From contig JAAYAJ010000073.1 of assembly GCA_012719455.1 (NCBI GenBank), positions 1-47,808 on the forward strand: DNA of 47,808 bases, in the 5' to 3' direction. Made by a program: the position numbers and the translations under genes. Positions within the stretch are counted from its first letter, which is position 1, and every line of letters begins with the position of its first letter. Positions 42,457-47,808 of the stretch are shown here, piece by piece. The DNA is from Acidobacteriota bacterium (lineage in GTDB: Bacteria > Acidobacteriota > UBA6911). The notes beneath the pieces are model-generated. The model saw only the letters and a list, made by a program, of their open reading frames with translations, was not told the DNA's origin and searched no databases.

Positions 42457-43419
42457 ATGAAAAGCGCAGGATATATGCGGGCAAACGGAGAATTGAGAAT
42501 CTTTTCGGGTAATGCCAACCCGCCCCTGGCCGAGGAGATCTGCAATCACCTCGACATCCCCTTGGGCGCGATCAACCTCACCCGTTTCAGCGACGGGGAG
42601 CTTTACTGCCAGATCCTTGAGAACGTGCGCGGCAAGGACGTGTTCATCATCCAGCCCACCTGCTCCCCGGTGAACAACAACCTGATGGAACTGCTGATCA
42701 TGATCGACGCGTTCAAGCGTTCCTCGGCCGCCCGGATCACCGCCGTCATCCCCTATTACGGGTACGCGCGCCAGGATCGCAAGGACAAGCCCCGCGTCCC
42801 GATCTCATCCAAGCTGGTGGCCGACCTGCTGACGGCGGCCGGGACGAACCGGATTCTTTCCATGGACCTGCACGCGGGACAGATCCAGGGATTCTTCAAC
42901 ATCCCGGTCGACCACCTCTACGCGGACCCGGTCCTGGTCGAGCATATCAGGAAGATGGACATCCCCAACCTCACGGTCGTCTCCCCCGACGCGGGAGGGG
43001 TGGAGCGGGCGCGCGCCTTCGCCAAGCACCTGGCCGCCGACCTGGCCGTGGTGGATAAGCGGCGGACGGGGCCGAACAAGGCCGAAGTGCTGCACGTGAT
43101 CGGGCACGTGAGCGGGCGCAACATCATCATCTGCGATGACATGATCGACACCGCCGGGACCTTGGTCAACACCGTCCTGGCGCTCAAGAAGAAGAAGGCG
43201 GAGCGGATTTTCGCCAGCGCGACCCACGGGATCCTGAGCGGGCCGGCGATCGACCGGCTCCGGAGCGCGCCGCTCGAGGAAATTATCGTAACCAACACGA
43301 TACCGCTCGCCCCTGAGAAGATCCTCCCGAACATGAAGGTCTTGAGCGTCGCGCCCCTGCTGGGTACCGCCATCCAGAGCATTCATGAAGAAACCAGCAT
43401 AAGCAATCTTTTCGTCTAG
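42457..43419 (+). CDS. prs: Ribose-phosphate pyrophosphokinase
   Basis: Makes PRPP from ribose-5-phosphate and ATP for nucleotide, histidine and tryptophan synthesis; 320 residues. Landmarks are FSDGELYCQI, the flexible catalytic loop region YGYARQDRKDKPRVPISSK, DLHAGQIQGFF and the PRPP-binding IIICDDMIDTAGTL. The ATG at 42457 has AGGAG 8 bases upstream. It is followed after 16 bases by bL25, an arrangement common in many bacteria. Confidence 0.96.
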   Translation: MKSAGYMRANGELRIFSGNANPPLAEEICNHLDIPLGAINLTRFSDGELYCQILENVRGKDVFIIQPTCSPVNNNLMELLIMIDAFKRSSAARITAVIPYYGYARQDRKDKPRVPISSKLVADLLTAAGTNRILSMDLHAGQIQGFFNIPVDHLYADPVLVEHIRKMDIPNLTVVSPDAGGVERARAFAKHLAADLAVVDKRRTGPNKAEVLHVIGHVSGRNIIICDDMIDTAGTLVNTVLALKKKKAERIFASATHGILSGPAIDRLRSAPLEEIIVTNTIPLAPEKILPNMKVLSVAPLLGTAIQSIHEETSISNLFV

Positions 43420-43435
43420 TAAAGGAGTTGGATTC

Positions 43436-44113
43436 ATGCCAACAGTCATCGAAGCTACCGCACGGACCCCGGAAGGGAAAAACGCCAACCGGCGGATCCG
43501 GCAGTCGGGACGGATCCCGGCCGTCATCTACGGGCGCGGGAAGGCATCCATGGCCGTTTCCGTCGACCCCGTCGTGATCTGGAACATCCTCCATTCGGAT
43601 GCCGGGCGCAACACGATCTTCAACATCAGCGTGGACGGCTCCGCCGAGAGCCCCGCGATGGTGAAGGACTACCAGCGCCACCCGGTCAAGGGAAACCTCC
43701 TGCACGTCGACTTGATGGAAATCGCCATGGACCGTAGGCTCGTTCTTTCGGTCAACGTGGAACTGCAGGGTGAAGCGCGGGGGGTCAAGCTCGAGGGGGG
43801 CATCCTGGACTTCGTGACCCGCGCCATCGATATCGAATGCCTGCCGGCCGACATCCCGGAATCGATCAAGGTCGATGTCAGCCAGCTGAAGATCAACGAC
43901 TACGTCCGGGTCAGGGATCTCGACCTGGGGGATAAGGTCGTCATCCTCAGCGAACCCGACGTCGTCGTCGTGACCGTCGCGCCGCCGGCGAAGGAAGAGG
44001 TGCCGGACGAAGAGGCCGCACCGGACGAACCCGAGGTCGACAAGCAGGCGAAGGGCGAGGAAGGAGCCGCGGAGGGGAAGAAGGACGATTCCAAGAAGCC
44101 CGAGTCCAAGTAG
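43436..44113 (+). CDS. rplY: Ribosomal protein bL25, CTC form
   Basis: Binds 5S rRNA; 225 residues, the long stress-protein form. The N-terminal L25 domain (IEATARTPEGKNANRRIRQS, GRIPAVIYGRG) is followed by the TL5/CTC beta domain and an acidic, Lys-rich tail after residue 185. AAAGGAG precedes the ATG by 9 bases. It lies between prs and pth, as in many phyla. Confidence 0.95.
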   Translation: MPTVIEATARTPEGKNANRRIRQSGRIPAVIYGRGKASMAVSVDPVVIWNILHSDAGRNTIFNISVDGSAESPAMVKDYQRHPVKGNLLHVDLMEIAMDRRLVLSVNVELQGEARGVKLEGGILDFVTRAIDIECLPADIPESIKVDVSQLKINDYVRVRDLDLGDKVVILSEPDVVVVTVAPPAKEEVPDEEAAPDEPEVDKQAKGEEGAAEGKKDDSKKPESK

Positions 44114-44131
44114 GCGCAGGCAGCGCGCAGG

Positions 44132-44725
44132 ATGGCCAAAACCCGTGACCCGAAAACCGGAACCCCGGAGATCATTATCCTCGGCCTGGGGAACCCGGGC
44201 GCGTCCTACGCCCGCAACCGGCACAACGTCGGTTTCATGGTCCTGGAGGCCCTGGCCCGTGCAGCCTCCGGGCGCTGGCAGGCGCGGGGGATCGCCCGCA
44301 CCTGCCGGGCCGCGATCGCCGGGCGGACGGTGCTGCTGGCCGAGCCGCTGACCTACATGAACCACAGCGGGCGGGCGGCACGGGCGCTGCTCGAGGAACT
44401 GGGGCTGGGCCCCGGAAACCTCATCGTGGTCCTGGACGACTTCAGTCTGCCGCTGGGCCGCGTGCGGGTGCGGCCGCGCGGGAGCGCGGGCGGGCACCAC
44501 GGACTGGAATCGGTCCTGGAGTACGCCGGCACCGACGATATCGTGCGGGTGCGACTGGGGATCGCCGAGGAGCGGATGCCGGAAGACAAGGCCGGGTTCG
44601 TCCTCTCGGACTTCGCCGCGGAGCAGGCGGCGGAACTGGAAGAGATGATCGGCAAAGGAGTCAACGCCGTCACATCGATACTGAGAGAGGGCGTTGCCAA
44701 AACTATGGCGCTGTATAACGCATGA
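44132..44725 (+). CDS. pth: Peptidyl-tRNA hydrolase
   Basis: Frees tRNA from dropped-off peptidyl-tRNA; 197 residues. The catalytic H31 (RHNVGF), N21 (GLGNPG), N77 (YMNHSG) and D102/D103 (LDDFSL) are present. The asparagine of the GGHNG loop is histidine here (GGHHG, H123); that residue contacts substrate in E. coli, and other natural variants occur, so activity is still expected. The next gene, rpsF, begins 18 bases after the stop. Confidence 0.94.
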   Translation: MAKTRDPKTGTPEIIILGLGNPGASYARNRHNVGFMVLEALARAASGRWQARGIARTCRAAIAGRTVLLAEPLTYMNHSGRAARALLEELGLGPGNLIVVLDDFSLPLGRVRVRPRGSAGGHHGLESVLEYAGTDDIVRVRLGIAEERMPEDKAGFVLSDFAAEQAAELEEMIGKGVNAVTSILREGVAKTMALYNA

Positions 44726-44743
44726 CGAAGCAAGGAGAAGACC

Positions 44744-45154
44744 GTGAGAAATTATGAAGTGGTCTTTGTCGCCGCGCCCACCCTGACCAGCGAGGAGCTG
44801 GACAGCTTCATCGACCACGCCCAGACCGTGGTCGAGGGCAAAAACGGCAAAGTGGTCAAGGTGGACAACTGGGGCAAGAAGTCCCTGGCCTACAAGATCA
44901 ACAAATTCCGGGAGGGCTACTACGTGGTCCTTACCATCGAGGGGGACGGCCCCGTCATCGCGGAACTGGAACGCCGCTTCCGGGTGACCGATTACATCAT
45001 GCGCTACATCTCCGTCCGCACCGATCTCGACCTCAAACGCTCCGAGAAGATCAAGGCGGCCAGGCAGCGCAAGGCGCCCAAGCCGGAAGCTCAGGCGCCG
45101 TTCGCCCCGGAGACCGCGGAGCCCTCGGTCGGGGCCGAAGGGCAAGAGGCGTAA
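44744..45154 (+). CDS. rpsF: Ribosomal protein bS6
   Basis: Small-subunit protein that pairs with bS18; 136 residues, with a disordered Ala/Pro/Glu tail after about residue 105. RNYEVVFVAAPTL, WGKKSLAYKINKFREGYYVV and YIMRYISVRTD are the conserved strands. The start is GTG with AAGGAGAAG upstream. No ssb gene lies between it and rpsR, unlike the E. coli and Bacillus groups. Confidence 0.95.
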   Translation: MRNYEVVFVAAPTLTSEELDSFIDHAQTVVEGKNGKVVKVDNWGKKSLAYKINKFREGYYVVLTIEGDGPVIAELERRFRVTDYIMRYISVRTDLDLKRSEKIKAARQRKAPKPEAQAPFAPETAEPSVGAEGQEA

Positions 45155-45205
45155 GGGACCCGATCCTGGATCCCGACCGGGATCCCAACAGAAAGGCGAT
45201 ACATT

Positions 45206-45439
45206 ATGGCAGCTCAAAGACGGTTCAGCGTTCGGCGCAAGCGGGTGTGCAAGTTCTGCGCCGAGAAGATCTCCTACATTGATTTCAAGGACGCGAAGCT
45301 CCTGAACAATTTCATCCCTGAGCGGGGTAAGATCCTCCCCAGGAGAATCAGCGGCGTCTGCTCGACGCACCAGCGTTTGCTCACGGAGGCCATCAAGCGC
45401 GCCAGGCACATGGCCATCCTCCCGTTCCTTTCGGACTAG
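45206..45439 (+). CDS. rpsR: Ribosomal protein bS18 (cysteine-containing form)
   Basis: A 77-residue partner of bS6. The core is [20 protein letters not shown] and [20 protein letters not shown]15 and C18 (CKFC) with C52 and H55 (VCSTHQR) suggest the zinc-binding form. The ATG at 45206 is preceded by GAAAGG 8 to 10 bases upstream. bL9 follows after 27 bases. Confidence 0.96.
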   Translation: MAAQRRFSVRRKRVCKFCAEKISYIDFKDAKLLNNFIPERGKILPRRISGVCSTHQRLLTEAIKRARHMAILPFLSD

Positions 45440-45466
45440 GCTTCTTTTCCCCAGAGGGCATGAAAC

Positions 45467-45931
45467 ATGAAGGTCATTTTGAAGCAGGATGTTGAAAAAC
45501 TAGGCCAGGTCGGCGATATCGTCAAGGTGGCTCCCGGGTATGGACGCAATTATCTCATCCCGAGAAAGCTCGCCGTCATCGCCACCCCCGGCAACATCAA
45601 AGCCGTGGAGGTCGAGAAGCTGGCCCAGGCCAAGCGCGACCTCCGCGACAAGGAAGCGGCATCGCTCGTGGCCTCCGAAATCGTCAAGCTCACGGTGTCC
45701 ATCCAGCGCAAGACCGGCGAGGAGGGCGCACTGTACGGGTCGGTGACCGCGCTTGACATCGCCGAATTTCTCACTGCACGCAACATCGACGTCGACAAGC
45801 GCAAGATCCAGCTCGACGAACCGATCAAGGCTGTCGGGGAATACCAGGTGCCGGTCCGCCTGCACCGGGAGGTCAGCGTTCCCATCCGCGTCGTCGTGGA
45901 ACCGGAACAGGAGCCGGAAGCGGCCGAGTAG
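45467..45931 (+). CDS. rplI: Ribosomal protein bL9
   Basis: A 154-residue large-subunit protein. The N-terminal domain has MKVILKQDVEKLGQVGDIVK and VAPGYGRNYLIPRKLA, then the long connecting helix (about 45-75) and a C-terminal domain (GEEGALYGSVTALDIAEFL), ending in a short acidic tail. It lies between bS18 and dnaB. The 164 bases after it hold GC-rich short imperfect repeats (CCGGGA-type) that I cannot assign, then a TTGACA at 46028-46033. Confidence 0.96.
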   Translation: MKVILKQDVEKLGQVGDIVKVAPGYGRNYLIPRKLAVIATPGNIKAVEVEKLAQAKRDLRDKEAASLVASEIVKLTVSIQRKTGEEGALYGSVTALDIAEFLTARNIDVDKRKIQLDEPIKAVGEYQVPVRLHREVSVPIRVVVEPEQEPEAAE

Positions 45932-46095
45932 CCGGGGAGCCGGGAGCCGCCCCGGAAGCCAGGGGCCGCCCGGCAATCCGGGATCCGGGAACCACCGGGC
46001 AGTTTGGAGACCGGAAACACCCGGCAATTGACAATTTTCGCGGTACGATCCGGCGGGGCCGTCCATCGTACGGCGCTTTGGGATTGCCGTTCGCC

Positions 46096-47436
46096 ATGGC
46101 CGACATCAGTCTGGAAAAAACCCTCCCGCACAACCTCGAAGCCGAGCGCTCGATCCTGGGGGCGGTACTTCTCGACGACAGGGCGCTGCTCACCGTGTTC
46201 GAGATCGTCAAGTCGCAGGACTTCTACCTCGAGGGGCACCGCCGGGTGTTCGAGAAGATGGTCCAGCTGATGAACCTCTCCCAGCCGATCGACCTGGTCA
46301 CGCTCAACGAGGAGCTGCAGCGGGCGGGCGAACTGGAAAGCGTTGGGGGAGCCGCCTATCTCGCCAGCCTCACCGACGGCCTGCCGCGGGCCCTGAACAT
46401 TGAGCACTACGCCCGCATCGTCAAGGATAAGTCGACCCTGCGGCGCCTCATCCAGATCTCCAGCGAGACCATGTCCCGCAGCTACCGGGACGAGGACCCC
46501 ACCGAGGAGATCCTGCAGTCGGCCGAAAAGGCTATCTACGACATCTCCAACGCCCAGTTCCGTTCCGGCTTCACCCCGATCCCCCCGATCGTCAGCGACG
46601 TCTACAAGCAGATCGAGGAATTGTCCAACCGCAAGGCCCCGGTGACGGGGCTCGAAACGGGGTTCGTGGACCTGGACCGGATGACGGCGGGGCTCCACCC
46701 CTCGGACCTCATCATCGTGGCCGCGCGCCCCGGGCTCGGCAAGACCAGCCTCTGCCTCAACATCGCGGTGCACCTGGCCCTGCGCAAGCGCAAGACGGTG
46801 GGGATCTTCAGCCTCGAGATGAGCAAGGAGCAGCTGGTCAAGCGCTTCCTGTCGAGCGAAGCCCGCATCGACCAGCAGCGGATCAACACCGGGTTTTTGA
46901 GCAAGGACGACTGGACGCGCCTGGGCCAGGTTTCCAGCGCCCTCTCCGATGCCAAGATTTTCATCGACGACACCGCCAGCATCAACATCGCGGAGCTGCG
47001 CTCCAAGTCGCGCCGCCTAAGCCTGGAACACGGGCTCGACCTCATCATCGTCGATTACCTGCAATTGATGTCGGGAACCGCCCAGCGCTACGAGAACCGC
47101 ACCCAGGAAATCGGCCAGATCTCGCGCGGGCTGAAAGGGATCGCCAAGGACCTCGACATCCCCCTCATCGCCGTCAGCCAGCTCAGCCGCGCGGTGGAAT
47201 CGCGCCGCGGCGACGACCGCCGTCCCCAGCTCTCCGACCTCAGGGAATCGGGCTCGATCGAGCAGGACGCCGACATTGTCTTGTTCATCTACCGCGAGGA
47301 GATGTCGAACCCCACCGAGGAAAACCAGGGGCTGGCAGAGATCATCATTGGCAAGCAGCGCAACGGCCCCACCGGCATCATCCAGCTCGCCTTCAGCCGC
47401 CAGTTCACCAAGTTCGACAACCTGTACCAGGAATAG
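46096..47436 (+). CDS. dnaB: Replicative DNA helicase DnaB
   Basis: Hexameric ring helicase of the replication fork; 446 residues. The N-terminal helical domain (PHNLEAERSILGAVLLDD) is followed by a RecA-like motor: Walker A ARPGLGKTS (210-218), FSLEMSKEQLVKRFLSSEA, Walker B IIVDYLQLM, IAVSQLSRAVESR and the arginine-finger region DLRESGSIEQDADIV. No intein is present. The ATG at 46096 is the family start but has no obvious ribosome binding site; a TTG at 46078 is also in frame. A 7-base inverted repeat (GTACGAT/ATCGTAC, 46043-46071) lies just upstream and could be an operator. Confidence 0.96.
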   Translation: MADISLEKTLPHNLEAERSILGAVLLDDRALLTVFEIVKSQDFYLEGHRRVFEKMVQLMNLSQPIDLVTLNEELQRAGELESVGGAAYLASLTDGLPRALNIEHYARIVKDKSTLRRLIQISSETMSRSYRDEDPTEEILQSAEKAIYDISNAQFRSGFTPIPPIVSDVYKQIEELSNRKAPVTGLETGFVDLDRMTAGLHPSDLIIVAARPGLGKTSLCLNIAVHLALRKRKTVGIFSLEMSKEQLVKRFLSSEARIDQQRINTGFLSKDDWTRLGQVSSALSDAKIFIDDTASINIAELRSKSRRLSLEHGLDLIIVDYLQLMSGTAQRYENRTQEIGQISRGLKGIAKDLDIPLIAVSQLSRAVESRRGDDRRPQLSDLRESGSIEQDADIVLFIYREEMSNPTEENQGLAEIIIGKQRNGPTGIIQLAFSRQFTKFDNLYQE

Positions 47437-47448
47437 CCGCGCCCCCGC

Positions 47449-47467
47449 CTCCTGATCCGATCGGGAG
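47449..47467 (+). terminator. Possible dnaB terminator hairpin
   Basis: CTCCTGAT (47449-47456) pairs with ATCGGGAG (47460-47467) across a 3-base loop, with one G-U pair, 13 bases after the dnaB stop. No T-run follows, so confidence is limited. Confidence 0.35.
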
Positions 47468-47500
47468 CGGAGCGGGCGGGACAGTCCGAGCACAGCGGCG

Positions 47501-47808
47501 TGCGACGAACACCAGGCGCGGCGGGCATGTGACGGATACCGAGCACGACAGGTGTATGACGAACACCAGGCGCGGTGGGCATGTGACGAATACCCAGTGC
47601 GACAGGGGCATGACGGACACCAGGCGCGGCGAGCGTGCGACGGATACCGAGTGCGACAGGGGCATGACGAACACCAGGCGCGGCGAGCGTGTGACGGATA
47701 CCTAGCGCGACAGGCGCATGACGAACACCAAGCGCGGTGGGCATGTGACGAATACCGAGCGCGACAGGTGCGTGACGAACACCAGGCGCGGCGAGCGTGT
47801 GACGGATA
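47501..47808. repeat. Nested 27/54-bp minisatellite after dnaB
   Basis: Eleven complete 27-base units plus a partial twelfth alternate between two types. One reads like GACGAACACCAGGCGCGGCG after its first two bases; the other like GACGGATACCGAGCGCGACA. Together they form a 54-base higher-order unit, with units differing at a few positions. The array starts at 47501 and runs off the window. Because 27 is a multiple of three, several frames stay open on both strands; one minus-strand frame gives nine-residue repeats of [VI]RHAPVALG type and another plus frame CDGYRARQV/HDEHQARRA. Coding is unproven. It is not CRISPR, as there are no unique spacers. Confidence 0.9.

Noticed and set aside
47501-47808. 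CRISPR array
   Set aside because: Units abut without unique spacers, alternate between two related types and drift in sequence, which is the behaviour of a minisatellite. No cas genes are present.

Overview
The window is GC-rich bacterial chromosome (no plasmid, phage or IS signatures seen) and reads as mostly core genome. The order ispE / tRNA-Gln / prs / bL25 / pth / bS6 / bS18 / bL9 / dnaB, the rpmE-prfA-prmC-murA cluster, a DUF2934 protein and a GldA-F-G-like ABC exporter with a DUF4340 protein resemble Acidobacteriota. That assignment is an inference from gene content, and a deltaproteobacterial relative cannot be excluded. A corrinoid methyl-transfer pair and a Complex-I/Mrp-type membrane subunit suggest anaerobic or facultative metabolism. 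An outer-membrane porin and a Tat-exported Fe-S protein indicate a diderm envelope.

Layout. 1-2.2 kb (minus): a beta-carbonic anhydrase, then an ion-translocating NuoL/MrpA-type subunit, then the first codons of another protein. 2.4-4.3 kb (plus): a PepD-type dipeptidase and a DUF2934 protein. 4.3-8.5 kb (minus): rpmE, prfA, prmC, murA, a HIT protein and a DUF3467 protein. 8.8-14.1 kb (plus): a DHH phosphoesterase, an imidazolonepropionase-like amidohydrolase lacking a conserved metal ligand, a methyltetrahydrofolate:corrinoid methyltransferase, its corrinoid protein and a porin. 14.1-19.3 kb (minus): a diaminopimelate decarboxylase, a U32-like Fe-S protein, the FAD and Tat-exported 2Fe-2S subunits of a molybdenum hydroxylase without its catalytic subunit, and two small membrane proteins. 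19.5-25.1 kb: nth (plus), then glgP-glgA-serine hydrolase (minus). 25.2-26.9 kb: rpoD (minus). 27.3-32.1 kb (plus): a GldA/F/G/DUF4340 transporter operon. 32.1-38.8 kb (plus): rimP-nusA-infB-DUF503-rbfA-truB. 38.9-39.2 kb (minus): a secreted ComEA-like helix-hairpin-helix protein. 39.4-47.4 kb (plus): a TPR protein and the ispE-to-dnaB block. 47.5 kb to the end: a minisatellite of alternating 27-bp units.

The most interesting signals are: an intrinsic terminator between a good promoter and rimP-nusA (candidate feedback attenuator); the 27/54-bp nested repeat after dnaB; apparent gene remnants (the C-terminus of a MOFRL glycerate kinase after the serine hydrolase, and possibly that of a UroD-type methyltransferase after the corrinoid protein); the degenerate HutI-like enzyme; the incomplete PaoABC-like oxidoreductase; and a 22-codon ORF with a strong ribosome binding site ahead of rpoD. 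No clearly new defence or mobile system was found. All family calls come from reading translated sequence by eye; no database search was run.
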